DNA of 64,000 bases from Oscillospiraceae bacterium (GTDB lineage: Bacteria > Bacillota > Clostridia > Oscillospirales > Ruminococcaceae). A program made the translations under genes and the position numbers. Below the pieces are notes generated by a model. The model ran no database searches. It saw nothing but the letters and a program-made list of their open reading frames with translations, and was not told the origin of the DNA. Below are positions 41,099-51,308 of this stretch, in pieces; positions within the stretch are counted from its first letter, which is position 1; each line of letters starts with the position of its first letter. The DNA lies in contig WQXO01000007.1 of assembly GCA_009784825.1 (NCBI GenBank), positions 1 through 64,000 of the forward strand, written 5' to 3'.

Positions 41099-42773
41099 TG
41101 GTGCGTTTTTACATATCGTAAAAACGGAATTAATCGAAAAGAATATAATCGGTGCAAGGGTGGATAAAATCCACCAACCCTCCCGTGATGAGGTGGTTAT
41201 TTCGTTCAGGGCAAGCGGAAGTAACCTTAGATTATTAATGTCGGCAAATCCCGCAAGCTCGAGAATATGTTTAGTTGGTTCTCCTCAGTCGGCGGGTCTC
41301 TCCACCGGCGAAGCCGGACAGCCAGCGGTGGCTCACCGCCCTCCGATGTTTTGTACTGTTTTGCGAAAGCATTTAGGGAGCGGGAAACTTACCGCCATTA
41401 CGCAAGACGGCTTGGAACGTATACTATTCTTAGACTTCGCCTGCCACAACGAAATAGGCGACCCTGTTAACAACCGCTTAATCGTCGAGATTATGGGGCG
41501 GACAAACAATATTATTCTAATAAACGCAGATACAGGGCGAATTATCGACTGCCTTAAACGAACCCATGATGCAGTTTCTTCATTAAGACGACTGCTGCCT
41601 AATTTCCCATACGAACCACCCCCGAAGGATAACAGGTATTGCCTTTTAGACTGCGACATTGACAATATTGAATGGGCAGAGAATGATAAATCGTTGATGA
41701 AAATGTTGGAGGGTGTTTCACCGATTTTCGCAAGGGAGGCGGTGCATTGCGGAGTTGTCGAATTTTTAAAAAAAGCACAAACTGCACTACTCACAAACAC
41801 CCCCACAATCACCCGTGTCGATAACAGCGATTTTTGTTTTATGAATATAACGCAATACGGAGATACACTGCCGATATTTTATGAAAACAGTGCCAATGAA
41901 TTATTAGACAAGTTCTTTGCAGAAAAGAGCAATGCCGAACGCTTAAAACAACGCTCGGGCAGCCTTATGAAATCGCTCAAAAACACACATGAACGGGTTC
42001 AAAGGAAATTAGCGGTACAAAAACAAGAACTGCTTGATTGTAAAGACCGTGAGCGGTTCAAAATATACGGTGACTTGATTAATGCGAATATCTACCGATT
42101 AAACAAAGGCGACACTTTTGTTGAAGCTGAGAATTATATCACAAACGAAACCGTAAAAATCAAGTTAGACGAACGGCTCTCCCCTGCCCAAAACGCTCAG
42201 AAATACTATTCGTCTTACAGAAAATTATCGAACGCAGAAAAAATGCTTATAAAACTAATCGCCGACGGTGAACGTGAATTGCTGTATTTAGAAAGCGTAA
42301 TCGATTCTGCCGAACGTGCTGAAACCGATTCGGAAATGGACGAAATTCGGGGTGAAATAAACAAGCCGGTTTCTTCAAAAAATCAGAAAAAATCGAAGCC
42401 TTTACAACCGATTAAATACACCTTAGATAACACAGAAATATTAGTAGGCAGGAACAACCGCCAAAACGATGAATTAACTTTTAAGCTTGCAAAACCCGAC
42501 GATATATGGCTTCACACGAAAGACATTGCCGGCTCTCACGTAATTCTGCGTTGTTCGGGAAAAACCCCTGACGACGAAACAATTCACCACGCCGCTCAAA
42601 TTGCCGCATATCATTCTAAAGGTCAAAACTCCAACCAAGTCCCGGTGGATTATACCTTGGTGCGTTATGTCAAAAAACCGAGCGGGAGTAAACCCGGATA
42701 TGTGATTTTTACAAATAATAAGACGTTATATGTTACACCTGAAAGGACATTCAAAAATAATGAAACAACTTGA
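41088..42773 (+). CDS. rqcH: NFACT family protein RqcH (ribosome quality control)
   Basis: 561 aa homologue of Rqc2/NEMF, which binds obstructed 50S-nascent chain complexes and adds C-terminal alanine tails. The NFACT-N domain starts at [15 protein letters not shown]. Coiled-coil helices (about 270-400) follow, and the C-terminal NFACT-R domain has [19 protein letters not shown] (about 480-498) and [19 protein letters not shown]. Between residues about 65 and 86 an unusual GC-rich in-frame insert ([20 protein letters not shown]) interrupts the conserved stretch leading to [12 protein letters not shown]. It overlaps valS by 14 bp. Confidence 0.9.
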   Translation: MSLDGAFLHIVKTELIEKNIIGARVDKIHQPSRDEVVISFRASGSNLRLLMSANPASSRICLVGSPQSAGLSTGEAGQPAVAHRPPMFCTVLRKHLGSGKLTAITQDGLERILFLDFACHNEIGDPVNNRLIVEIMGRTNNIILINADTGRIIDCLKRTHDAVSSLRRLLPNFPYEPPPKDNRYCLLDCDIDNIEWAENDKSLMKMLEGVSPIFAREAVHCGVVEFLKKAQTALLTNTPTITRVDNSDFCFMNITQYGDTLPIFYENSANELLDKFFAEKSNAERLKQRSGSLMKSLKNTHERVQRKLAVQKQELLDCKDRERFKIYGDLINANIYRLNKGDTFVEAENYITNETVKIKLDERLSPAQNAQKYYSSYRKLSNAEKMLIKLIADGERELLYLESVIDSAERAETDSEMDEIRGEINKPVSSKNQKKSKPLQPIKYTLDNTEILVGRNNRQNDELTFKLAKPDDIWLHTKDIAGSHVILRCSGKTPDDETIHHAAQIAAYHSKGQNSNQVPVDYTLVRYVKKPSGSKPGYVIFTNNKTLYVTPERTFKNNETT

Positions 42774-45198
42774 AAAAAACTATTCCCCTAAAGATTTCGA
42801 GAACAGAATCTACGCCGATTGGGAGGCGAAAGGTTACTTCCATGCAGTGGTTGATAAAAACAAGAAACCCTACTGCATAGTTATCCCCCCGCCGAATATC
42901 ACAGGGCAATTGCACATAGGTCACGCCTTAGACAACACGTTACAGGACATTCTGATACGTTTCAAACGTATGCAGGGATATTCCGCCTTGTGGTTACCGG
43001 GTACCGACCATGCCTCAATCGCCACCGAAGCGAAAATAGTCGCCTCCATGAAAGAGGAGGGATTAACTAAGGACGATGTAGGCAGGGACGGTTTCCTTGA
43101 ACGTGCGTGGGAGTGGAAACGGCTGTACGGTGGCACAATAGTCCAACAGCTTAAAAAATTAGGCAGCTCGTGCGACTGGGAACGTGAACGCTTCACAATG
43201 GACGAAGGCTGTTCCAAGGCAGTGCAGAAAGTCTTCATTGACTTATATAATCAAGGATTAATATACCATGGCGAAAGAATAATTAACTGGTGTCCGAACT
43301 GCCAGACTTCTATCTCGGATATAGAATGTGAATATGAAGAAAAAGACGGTTTCTTCTGGCATATTAAGTATCCCGTTGTAGGGGACGAATCCACAAGCAT
43401 TGTAGTTGCTACTACACGTCCCGAAACTATGTTAGGTGATACTGCGATTGCGGTTAATCCCAACGACAAGCGGTATAAACATCTAATCGGCAAAAACGTA
43501 ATTCTGCCGCTTATGAACCGTGAAATCCCGATTATCGCCGACGAATATGTTGATATGGAATTCGGTACAGGTGCGGTCAAAATCACACCCGCACACGACC
43601 CGAACGATTTTGAGGTTGGCAGCCGCCACGATTTACCGCTTGTGAATGTTATGGACAGTAACGCCGTTATTAACGAAAACGGCGGTGCATATAAAGGCAT
43701 GGAGCGTTACAAAGCCCGTAAAGCAATTGTAAAAGACTTAGAAGCGGCAGGTCTGTTAGTAAAAACCGAACCGCACAAACATAATGTCGGCGGCTGTCAG
43801 CGGTGCAGTACCGTTGTTGAACCCCGTGCAAGTCTGCAATGGTTCGTCAGCATGAAGCCCCTCGCAGAACCCGCAATGGAGGTAGTTCGTAACGGGCGGC
43901 TCAACTGGGTGAGCAAACGCTTCGAGAACGTGTATATGCAGTGGATGGAAAACATTCGTGACTGGTGCATAAGCCGCCAGTTATGGTGGGGTCACAGAAT
44001 CCCCGCATACTATTGCCAAAACCCAGACTGCTCACATGAAATCATTTCAGAATCAGCCCCCGACAAGTGTGATAAATGCGGCGGAACAGTAATACAAGAC
44101 GATGATACACTTGATACGTGGTTTTCCTCGGCATTATGGCCGTTTTCAACCTTGGGTTATCCGGAAAAAACTCCCGAATTGGAATACTTTTATCCCACTT
44201 CGGTAATCGTTCCCGCTTATGATATTATCCCGTTTTGGGTGGCGAGAATGATATTCTCGGGATTGCATTTTATGGACGACGTGCCGTTTCACGATGTATT
44301 CATTCACGGACTTATCCGTGACGAAAAAGGTCGAAAAATGAGCAAGTCCCTCGGTAACGGCGTTGACCCGCTTGATGTTATCGACAAATACGGGGCAGAC
44401 GCACTCCGCTTAGTAATGGTTCACGGTGTATCTCAAGAAAGCGATGTCCGCTGGAGCGAGAGCAAAATCCTCGCCGCCCGCAACTTTGCGAATAAATTAT
44501 GGAACGCCGCACGATTCGTTTTAATGGACTGTGATTATAATTCACAATGCACAATTCACAATTCACAATTGGCAATTGAAGATAAGTGGGTTCTCTCAAA
44601 ATATAACCGCTTGGTTAAGGAAGTCACCGAAAATCTCGAGGCGTACAACTTAGGCGTAGCAGTCGGGAAAGTCCACGACTTCATCTGGAATGTATACTGT
44701 GACTGGTATATCGAGCTTACTAAACAAAGAAAACAAGAAGCAATGCCGGTTTTGCTGTATGTCATGGAGGGGTTCTTGAAGCTACTGCACCCGTTTATGC
44801 CGTTCATTACCGAGGAAATATGGCAGTCTATCCCGCATAGTGAGGGTGAAACCGAAAGCATTATGGTTTCAAAATGGTTTGAATTCAGCCAAGAACTCGA
44901 TTTTTCCGAGGAGGAAGCAGAATTCGACGTAACTGTCGAAAAGATGATAGAGGAGCGTATGGCTCGCCAAAACCTGCTTGACAAGGAAAAAGAAATCACC
45001 CGCCTTGAAAAAGAGTTAAAACAAGCCAAAACCGATATTGAGTTTATCGGTAATAAGTTATCGAATGAAAACTTTGTTACAAAAGCACCACCCCAACAAG
45101 TCGAGAACGAACGGACAAAACTGTCAAAAGCACAGGAAAGATTATCGGAAATAGAAAAATCATTAGAAGCGTTAAGAGGAGATAATGATGAAGGATAA
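42760..45198 (+). CDS. valS: Valyl-tRNA synthetase
   Basis: 812 aa class I aminoacyl-tRNA synthetase, from ATG 42760 (AAAGGA about 12 nt upstream). [15 protein letters not shown] contains the HIGH motif and [16 protein letters not shown] the KMSKS motif. The CP1 editing domain (about 190-340), a zinc-type CxxC region ([18 protein letters not shown]), an anticodon-binding domain and a C-terminal coiled coil ([15 protein letters not shown]...) are all present. A short repeat-encoded insert ([15 protein letters not shown]) sits just before DKWVLSKYN. It is somewhat shorter than typical ValS (about 880). Confidence 0.96.
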   Translation: MKQLEKNYSPKDFENRIYADWEAKGYFHAVVDKNKKPYCIVIPPPNITGQLHIGHALDNTLQDILIRFKRMQGYSALWLPGTDHASIATEAKIVASMKEEGLTKDDVGRDGFLERAWEWKRLYGGTIVQQLKKLGSSCDWERERFTMDEGCSKAVQKVFIDLYNQGLIYHGERIINWCPNCQTSISDIECEYEEKDGFFWHIKYPVVGDESTSIVVATTRPETMLGDTAIAVNPNDKRYKHLIGKNVILPLMNREIPIIADEYVDMEFGTGAVKITPAHDPNDFEVGSRHDLPLVNVMDSNAVINENGGAYKGMERYKARKAIVKDLEAAGLLVKTEPHKHNVGGCQRCSTVVEPRASLQWFVSMKPLAEPAMEVVRNGRLNWVSKRFENVYMQWMENIRDWCISRQLWWGHRIPAYYCQNPDCSHEIISESAPDKCDKCGGTVIQDDDTLDTWFSSALWPFSTLGYPEKTPELEYFYPTSVIVPAYDIIPFWVARMIFSGLHFMDDVPFHDVFIHGLIRDEKGRKMSKSLGNGVDPLDVIDKYGADALRLVMVHGVSQESDVRWSESKILAARNFANKLWNAARFVLMDCDYNSQCTIHNSQLAIEDKWVLSKYNRLVKEVTENLEAYNLGVAVGKVHDFIWNVYCDWYIELTKQRKQEAMPVLLYVMEGFLKLLHPFMPFITEEIWQSIPHSEGETESIMVSKWFEFSQELDFSEEEAEFDVTVEKMIEERMARQNLLDKEKEITRLEKELKQAKTDIEFIGNKLSNENFVTKAPPQQVENERTKLSKAQERLSEIEKSLEALRGDNDEG

Positions 45199-46216
45199 TA
45201 TTACCCGATTTAAGGATGCAGAAAAGCTGTTCCTTGAGGAGAATTATGGAAAAGCGGGAGCGGTTTTCCTGCAATTGCAAAACGACAAATCGTTAGCACC
45301 GTTCTGTTTTTATTATCTTGCCAAAATTTCAAACGCCTTAGGTGACCCCGAAACAGCGTATACTTTGTTTTACAAAGCGTTTGAAATTCTGCCCGATATT
45401 TGTTCAAAAATATTCCCCGAAACCGACGCAAACAGTAAATACGTTTATGGCGGCAAAAAGGAAGAAATCGAACGTATAACCTGCTTTTTATGCGGCGGCG
45501 AATCTAAAGCCCGACTGTGTTACCCGCTTACGGAGGCGGCTGGTTTTAATAAGGTTTTTAACCCCGTTCGCCTTTGGATGCACTGTGCGGAATGTAACCA
45601 TATGTTCGCACGGCATTTCCCCGAAAAGCTGTTTATCTATAACAACAATCCCAGAAAAGCCAATCCGCAATTCTTCTCTTATTATTCAAGCATATTATCC
45701 AAAATAAGAACTGCGGGATTTGCTGACGGCATGAGCCTTTTTGAAGTTGGAATAGGTGCTTGTGAATGTATGCTTGCGGCACGTGAAATCGGTTATGATG
45801 TTTTCGGAATTGATGTAATCGAAAGGCATGTTGAGGACGCAAAAACCAAGTACAACTTAAACGCACAGACGGCGGATTTCAACGAGTTTGAATCGGACTT
45901 GAAATGGGACGTTATCATCATGGGCGATGTTATTGAACATGTCAGCGACCCGATTGCCGCTTTGAAAAAAGCGGAAGCATTATTAAATGATAATGGTGCG
46001 TTATGGGTGTCCACCCCGAACTTCGAGAGTGCCTTTTCAATAGTAGCAGGGCACGACGACCCAATGAAAAAACAGCAGTATCACTTAAATTATTTCTCAC
46101 GGGATTCGTTTTACATGGTTTTGGAGCAATGCGGTTTTGTTCCTGTGGACTATCAAATTTCGAGCCACTACAACGGTTCAATGGAAATCATCGCAGTAAA
46201 AAAATCACGGTTTTAA
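45188..46216 (+). CDS. Class I SAM methyltransferase with N-terminal TPR-like and zinc-binding segments
   Basis: 342 aa from the second of two tandem ATG codons (45188), which is 6 nt from AAGAGGAG; the first (45185) is only 3 nt away. An N-terminal helical-repeat segment (about 5-70) is followed by a Cys cluster CFLCGG ... [10 protein letters not shown], then a UbiG-like methyltransferase fold: [15 protein letters not shown] (motif I), [11 protein letters not shown], and [19 protein letters not shown]. The substrate is unknown. It is the fifth gene of the trmK operon, overlapping valS by 11 bp. Confidence 0.8.
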   Translation: MKDNITRFKDAEKLFLEENYGKAGAVFLQLQNDKSLAPFCFYYLAKISNALGDPETAYTLFYKAFEILPDICSKIFPETDANSKYVYGGKKEEIERITCFLCGGESKARLCYPLTEAAGFNKVFNPVRLWMHCAECNHMFARHFPEKLFIYNNNPRKANPQFFSYYSSILSKIRTAGFADGMSLFEVGIGACECMLAAREIGYDVFGIDVIERHVEDAKTKYNLNAQTADFNEFESDLKWDVIIMGDVIEHVSDPIAALKKAEALLNDNGALWVSTPNFESAFSIVAGHDDPMKKQQYHLNYFSRDSFYMVLEQCGFVPVDYQISSHYNGSMEIIAVKKSRF

Positions 46217-46230
46217 GTAAGGAGCATATT

Positions 46231-47316
46231 ATGTCAAAACGCAGAATAGGTATATTGACCAGCGGAGGCGACTGCCCCGGCTTAAACGCCACAATTCGCG
46301 GAGTGGTGCGTTCCTGCTATCAGTTAATGGGGGAAGACAATGTAGAAATCGTCGGGATTGCCGACGGGTATTACGGGTTAATCAAGGATATGTGCCGGGT
46401 TATGAACCCGTCGGATTTTTACGGAATTCTCACACAGGGGGGAACAATCCTCGGAACTAAGCGAACCCCGTATAAAATGATGACAGTGGTCGAGGAAGAC
46501 GAGGTCGACAAGGTTAAGGAAATGAAGCAGACCTACAATAAATGGGGGTTGGACTGTCTGCTGACACTCGGCGGAAACGGCACTCACAAAACAGCCAATC
46601 TTCTTTCGACAGAGGGGTTAAACGTAATCGGACTGCCTAAAACCATCGACAACGACATATGGGGAACCGACGTTACATTCGGGTTTCACACTGCGGTTGA
46701 CATAGGCACGGAGGTCATTGACCGAATCCACACCACCGCACATTCGCACAGCCGTGTAATGGTGGTGGAGATTATGGGGAACAAAGCGGGCTGGCTCGCA
46801 CTTTACACGGGAATAGGCGGGGGGAGCGATATTATTCTAATCCCGGAAATCCCGTTCACCCCCGAAAAAGTCATTGAAGCGGTTCGTGTTCGTGCCGAAG
46901 CGGGCAAACCCTGCTCTGTTATCGCTGTTGCAGAGGGTGCTATGGACAGGGAGGAAGCATTGCTGAAACGTAAAGACCGCATAAAAAAACGTGCCGAAGC
47001 TGGTGAAGTCACCTGCACAAGCCGAGTGGCAAGGTTAATTCAAACAGGCACAGGGATTGAAACACGGGCAGTTGTTCCCGGTCATATGTTAAGAGGGGGG
47101 AGTCCCTCTGCATATGACAGAATTCTTGCGACGCAGTTCGGGGCAAGGGCGGCAAAGCTGATTAAATTAGGGAAATACGGTTATACAATTGCAAAAAAAG
47201 GCAGGGACATAACCGAGAATAAATTAATCGACATTGCCGGAAAAGCACGTCTGGTTGACTCGGAGGGTGAGATGGTCGAGACCGCCCGAAGTATAGGAAC
47301 GTCATTCGGTGACTGA
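46231..47316 (+). CDS. pfkA: 6-phosphofructokinase (group III-like)
   Basis: 361 aa from ATG 46231 with AAGGAG 9 nt upstream. Motifs: TSGGDCPGLNATIRG (10-24), LGTKRTPYK (74-82), TLGGNGTHKTA (112-122), GLPKTIDNDIWGTD (134-147) and MGNKAGWLALYTG. The phosphate-donor positions read Gly117 and Lys137. Gly at the first favours ATP as donor, while Lys at the second is shared with PPi enzymes, a combination known in some ATP-using PFKs. GGNG replaces the common GGDG. It is the last gene of the trmK operon, closed by a strong terminator. Confidence 0.9.
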   Translation: MSKRRIGILTSGGDCPGLNATIRGVVRSCYQLMGEDNVEIVGIADGYYGLIKDMCRVMNPSDFYGILTQGGTILGTKRTPYKMMTVVEEDEVDKVKEMKQTYNKWGLDCLLTLGGNGTHKTANLLSTEGLNVIGLPKTIDNDIWGTDVTFGFHTAVDIGTEVIDRIHTTAHSHSRVMVVEIMGNKAGWLALYTGIGGGSDIILIPEIPFTPEKVIEAVRVRAEAGKPCSVIAVAEGAMDREEALLKRKDRIKKRAEAGEVTCTSRVARLIQTGTGIETRAVVPGHMLRGGSPSAYDRILATQFGARAAKLIKLGKYGYTIAKKGRDITENKLIDIAGKARLVDSEGEMVETARSIGTSFGD

Positions 47317-47331
47317 CCGCACAATACACAA

Positions 47332-47366
47332 CACCCCGCATTCTTGATGAATACGGGGTGCTTTTT
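47332..47366. terminator. Intrinsic terminator after pfkA
   Basis: CACCCCGCATTC (47332-47343) pairs with GAATACGGGGTG (47349-47360; one mismatch), followed by CTTTTTGTG. It ends the six-gene operon and lies just before the convergent tRNA gene. Confidence 0.85.
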
Positions 47367-47383
47367 GTGTCGAGGCTCTCGAC

Positions 47384-47466
47384 TACCGCTGACCGGACTT
47401 GAACCGGTACACTCTAACGAGCGAAGGATTTTAAATCCTTTGTGTCTGCCATTCCACCACAGCGGC
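47384..47466 (-). tRNA. tRNA-Leu (anticodon UAA)
   Basis: An 83-nt cloverleaf on the minus strand: acceptor GCCGCTG/CAGCGGT, a D-arm with the AATGGCAGAC loop, anticodon stem-loop GGATTTAAAATCC with anticodon TAA, a long class II variable arm (CGCTCGTTAGAGTG) and T-arm CCGGTTCAAGTCCGG. The discriminator is A. The CCA end is not encoded. The acceptor ends in a G-U pair. Confidence 0.95.
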
Positions 47467-47471
47467 TGACG

Positions 47472-47508
47472 AACAATTGACAATTAACAATGTACAATTG
47501 ACAATAAT
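47472..47508. repeat. AATTGACAATT-type short tandem repeat
   Basis: Four degenerate units of about 9-10 bp (CAATTGACAATTAACAATGTACAATTGACAA pattern, here cited as AATTGACAATTAACAATG). The same family occurs at 39829-39850 (upstream of trmK) and inside valS at 44537-44577. It sits between the tRNA-Leu and its promoter. Confidence 0.75.
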
Positions 47509-47510
47509 CT

Positions 47511-47539
47511 ATTATATACTATCATATCCGGAATGTCAA
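47511..47539 (-). promoter_or_regulatory. Sigma-A promoter of tRNA-Leu
   Basis: Minus strand TTGACA (47539-47534), 17-bp spacer, TATAAT (47516-47511): a perfect consensus, as expected for a stable RNA gene. The start would be near 47504, giving a 5' leader of about 38 nt made mostly of the short repeat. Confidence 0.75.
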
Positions 47540-47586
47540 TACCTTGTACGAAAAATATAAAATTTATTTTTATTATCAATTCCCGC

Positions 47587-47615
47587 TTTACAAACCTGTA
47601 AAAATATGTTAAAAT
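47587..47615 (+). promoter_or_regulatory. Promoter of nifJ
   Basis: TTTACA (47587-47592), 17-bp spacer, TAAAAT (47610-47615), 41 bp before the nifJ ATG. Confidence 0.6.
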
Positions 47616-47656
47616 ATTTCGTGAATGTTAATAAAACTAAGGAGGAACAAAAATCA

Positions 47657-50600
47657 ATGGCAAAAAGAAAAATCACAATGATGAAAGGCAACTCCGCTGC
47701 GGCACACGTATCTTATGCGTTCACCGAAGTAGCGGGAATCTACCCGATTACCCCCTCGTCAGACATGGCGGAGGAAACCGACAGCTGGGCAGCCCAAGGC
47801 AAAACTAACCTGTTCGGCGACCCGGTAAGAGTGGTTGAAATGCAGTCGGAGGCGGGTGCGGCAGCAACCGTTCACGGCTCATTACAAGCAGGTGCGTTAA
47901 CCACTACCTACACAGCTTCACAAGGCTTGTTGCTGATGATTCCGACCATGTACAAAATCGCAGGCGAGCTGTTACCGAGTGTTATCCACGTTTCCGCACG
48001 TGCGGTTGCCGCTCACGCACTCTCAATCTTCGGCGACCACAGCGACATTAACGCTTGCCGTGCCACAGGATACGCTATGCTGTGTTCAACAAACCCGCAG
48101 GAAGTCATGGACTTAGGTGCAGTTGCTCACTTGGCTTCTTTAAAAGGCAGAGTTCCGTTCCTGCATTTCTTTGACGGGTTCAGAACCTCTCACGAAATGC
48201 AGAAAATCGAAGAATGGTCAGATGAAGACTTAACGGATTTAACAGACTTCGGCGATATTGAGGCTTTCCGTAACCGTGCGTTAAACCCCGAAAAGCCGGT
48301 TCTCCGCGGAACAGCACAAAACCCCGACATCTTCTTCCAAGCTAAGGAAGCAAGCAACCCTTACTATGATAAAATGCCGGAAATCGTTCAGGCGACCATG
48401 GACAAGGTTAATGCGAAAATCGGAACCGACTATAAATTATTCAACTACTACGGTGCTCCCGATGCCGAACACGTAATCGTGGCAATGGGTTCATCGGCTG
48501 ATACTATTGAAGAAACCATTGACTACTTAGTTTCTAAGGGCGAAAAAGTCGGCTTAATCAAAGTCAGACTTTACATGCCGTTCGCAATTGACGCTTTTGT
48601 GAACGCTATTCCCGCTTCTTGCAAAAAGCTGTCGGTGCTTGACAGAACGAAAGAACCCGGCTCGGTTGGCGAACCTCTGTATTTGAGCGTTATTGCCGCA
48701 TTAAAACAAACCGGAAAATTCACAGACATTCCCGTGTTCTCCGGAAGATACGGTCTCGGCTCAAAGGACTTCAACCCTGCATGTGTTATCGCTGTTTACC
48801 GCAACACCGCTAAACCCCGCTTCACAGTTGGTATCAACGACGACTTAACCGACTTATCACTTAAGATTGACGAAAACCCCAACACAATCCCCGAGGGTAC
48901 AACGTCATGCAAGTTCTGGGGAATAGGCGGCGACGGTACTGTTTCGGCTAACGAAAACTCCACAAAGATTATCGGTAAACACACCGACAAGAAAATTCAA
49001 GCATACTTTGCGTATGACAGTAAAAAAGCGGGCGGAGTTACTATTTCTCACTTACGTTTCGGCTCTGCTCCGGTTAAATCAACCTACTTCATTACAAAGG
49101 CGAACTTCGTGGCATGTCACAACCCGTCATATATTCATAAATATGACATGGTTAAGGACATTCTCCCGGGCGGTACATTCCTTTTGAACTGGCCGTTCAG
49201 CTTAGATGAGCTTGAAAAGCAGCTCCCGGGCAAGTTCAAGGCACATATTGCCAACAACAACATTAATTTCTACATCATCAACGGTGTTGAATTGGCACGT
49301 CAAGCGGGACTCAGATTTATCAGCACAGTTCTGCAGGCGGCGTTCTTCGCACTTAACGAGGACATCATGCCTGTGGCTGATGCGATTAAGTATATGAAGG
49401 AAGAAATCCACAGTCAATTCATCGCAAAAGGTCAAAACGTCGTAGATATGAACTATGCGGCGGTTGACTTAGGTGCAAAATCCTTTGAAAAGGTAGAAAT
49501 CCCTGCTTCATGGGCGAGTGCGACCGGCGACTTTGTATTACCTAAGGCTGACTCGGCAGGCAAACGCAAGGAAATCGTTGACTTTATTAACGACATCATG
49601 ATTCCCGTTAACGCTTACCGTGGTGCAGACCTTCCTGTTTCCACATTCGCAAAAGATGCAGACGGAACATTGCCTCAAGGTACAGCGGCGTATGAAAAAC
49701 GCGGCGTTGCGGTTGACGTTCCCGAGTGGATTTGTGACAACTGTATTCAATGTAACCAGTGTGCATATGTTTGCCCGCACGCTGTTCTGCGTCCGTATAT
49801 CTTAACCGATGCGGAAGTTTCCTCTGCTCCTGCCGGCTTAACCGTGAAAGATGCTACAGGGCTTCCCGGGTTCAAATACACAATGGGTAACTCGGTATTA
49901 GACTGTTACGGTTGCGGCGTTTGTGTTAATGTTTGTCCCGCAAAAGAAAACGCATTAGTTATGAAGCCTTTGGAAACTCAGTTGCAACATCAAAACATAT
50001 TCGCTTATTTATACGAGCTTCCCGTAAAACCGGAAATCTTTGAGAAATTCAAGGAAACAACCGTTAAGGGTTCACAGTTCAAACAGCCTTTATTAGAGTT
50101 CTCGGGTGCATGTGCGGGCTGTGGCGAAACTCCCTATGCTAAGTTAGTGACACAGTTATTCGGTGACAGAATGTATATCGGTAACGCTACCGGCTGTTCC
50201 TCCATTTGGGGCGGCTCAGCACCTGCAACACCGTACACCGTTAATAAAGAGGGCAGAGGCCCGTCATGGGCAAACTCACTGTTTGAAGACACTGCGGAAT
50301 TCAGCTACGGTATGTTCTTGGGTCAAAAAGCAGTGCGTGACAGATTAGTCAAGAAAACCAATGCGGTTATCGCTTCTGCAAACTGCACAGCCGAAGCTAA
50401 AGCAACAGCTCAAAAATGGTTAGACACCTATGATAACGGTTCGGAAAACGCAGCAGCAACCAAGGCGTATATTGCGGCTTTAGAAGCTTGCGGTTGTGAC
50501 TTGGCTAAGGAAATTCTTAAAGACAAGAGCTTCCTTGCTAAAAAATCCGTATGGGCGTTCGGCGGCGACGGTTGGGCATATGACATCGGTTACGGCGGTC

Positions 50601-51202
50601 TTGACCATGTATTGGCAGAGGGACAGGACGTTAATATGTTAGTATTCGATACCGAGGTTTATTCCAACACAGGCGGTCAGGCATCGAAATCCACCCCTGT
50701 CGGTGCAATTGCAAAATTTGCAGCAAGCGGCATGAATAACAAGAAAAAAGACTTGGCTGCCATTGCAAGGCAATACGATTATGTATACGTTGCACAGGTT
50801 GCTATGGGTGCAGACTACAACCAATGTATTAAAGCATTCGTAGAAGCGGAAGCACATCCGGGCCCGTCGATTGTTATTTGTTACGCACCTTGCCGTGACC
50901 ACGGAATCAAGGGCGGCTTGGCTAACATGATTCAAATCGAGAAGAGTGCGGTTGAATCGGGTTACTGGCACTTGTGGAGATTTAACCCCGGCTTGGTTGC
51001 TGAAGGCAAATCGCCGTTCACTCTCGACAGTAAAGCTCCGAGTGCAAGCTACAAAGACTTTATTATGAACGAAACCAGATACAACCAGCTTACCCGTCAG
51101 TTCCCCGAAAGAGCCAATGAATTATTCGACAGAGCGGAAAAAGACGCTAAGAAGAAATACGATGCATTGGTAGGATTGATTGACTTCTACGCAGTGAAAT
51201 AA
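47657..51202 (+). CDS. nifJ: Pyruvate:ferredoxin (flavodoxin) oxidoreductase
   Basis: 1181 aa single-chain PFOR converting pyruvate and CoA to acetyl-CoA, CO2 and reduced ferredoxin, the central anaerobic step. The start is ATG 47657, with GGAGGAAC 9 nt upstream. Domain order: pyruvate-binding domain I (YPITPSSDMAEE near 30; GAAATVHGSLQAGALTTTYT), gamma domain, two 4Fe-4S ferredoxin motifs (CIQCNQCAYVCPH and CYGCGVCVNVCPA, about 695-765), then the TPP domain with the GACAGCGETPYAKL cluster region and GDGWAYDIGYGGLDH. Length and motifs are complete. Codon use is noticeably cleaner than in neighbours, suggesting high expression. Confidence 0.97.
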   Translation: MAKRKITMMKGNSAAAHVSYAFTEVAGIYPITPSSDMAEETDSWAAQGKTNLFGDPVRVVEMQSEAGAAATVHGSLQAGALTTTYTASQGLLLMIPTMYKIAGELLPSVIHVSARAVAAHALSIFGDHSDINACRATGYAMLCSTNPQEVMDLGAVAHLASLKGRVPFLHFFDGFRTSHEMQKIEEWSDEDLTDLTDFGDIEAFRNRALNPEKPVLRGTAQNPDIFFQAKEASNPYYDKMPEIVQATMDKVNAKIGTDYKLFNYYGAPDAEHVIVAMGSSADTIEETIDYLVSKGEKVGLIKVRLYMPFAIDAFVNAIPASCKKLSVLDRTKEPGSVGEPLYLSVIAALKQTGKFTDIPVFSGRYGLGSKDFNPACVIAVYRNTAKPRFTVGINDDLTDLSLKIDENPNTIPEGTTSCKFWGIGGDGTVSANENSTKIIGKHTDKKIQAYFAYDSKKAGGVTISHLRFGSAPVKSTYFITKANFVACHNPSYIHKYDMVKDILPGGTFLLNWPFSLDELEKQLPGKFKAHIANNNINFYIINGVELARQAGLRFISTVLQAAFFALNEDIMPVADAIKYMKEEIHSQFIAKGQNVVDMNYAAVDLGAKSFEKVEIPASWASATGDFVLPKADSAGKRKEIVDFINDIMIPVNAYRGADLPVSTFAKDADGTLPQGTAAYEKRGVAVDVPEWICDNCIQCNQCAYVCPHAVLRPYILTDAEVSSAPAGLTVKDATGLPGFKYTMGNSVLDCYGCGVCVNVCPAKENALVMKPLETQLQHQNIFAYLYELPVKPEIFEKFKETTVKGSQFKQPLLEFSGACAGCGETPYAKLVTQLFGDRMYIGNATGCSSIWGGSAPATPYTVNKEGRGPSWANSLFEDTAEFSYGMFLGQKAVRDRLVKKTNAVIASANCTAEAKATAQKWLDTYDNGSENAAATKAYIAALEACGCDLAKEILKDKSFLAKKSVWAFGGDGWAYDIGYGGLDHVLAEGQDVNMLVFDTEVYSNTGGQASKSTPVGAIAKFAASGMNNKKKDLAAIARQYDYVYVAQVAMGADYNQCIKAFVEAEAHPGPSIVICYAPCRDHGIKGGLANMIQIEKSAVESGYWHLWRFNPGLVAEGKSPFTLDSKAPSASYKDFIMNETRYNQLTRQFPERANELFDRAEKDAKKKYDALVGLIDFYAVK

Positions 51203-51217
51203 TTAGTTTAATCAATA

Positions 51218-51249
51218 AAAAATCCCTGTTAGAAATAACAGGGATTTTT
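51218..51249. terminator. Intrinsic terminator after nifJ
   Basis: A perfect 13-bp stem, AAAAATCCCTGTT (51218-51230) with AACAGGGATTTTT (51237-51249), and a 6-nt loop. Confidence 0.88.
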
Positions 51250-51308
51250 GTCGCAAAACGGGTACTTAGTGCATATCATAAGGAAATAATATTTTGGAGG
51301 AAATCATT

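Noticed and set aside
44378-45029. Minus-strand frames antisense to valS
   Set aside because: They arise from the reverse complement of coding sequence and of the CAATT repeat; no promoters or ribosome binding sites match them.
47181-47483. Minus-strand frame containing WWNGRHKGFKILRSLECTG
   Set aside because: This is the recurrent spurious translation of a tRNA-Leu gene plus antisense of pfkA.
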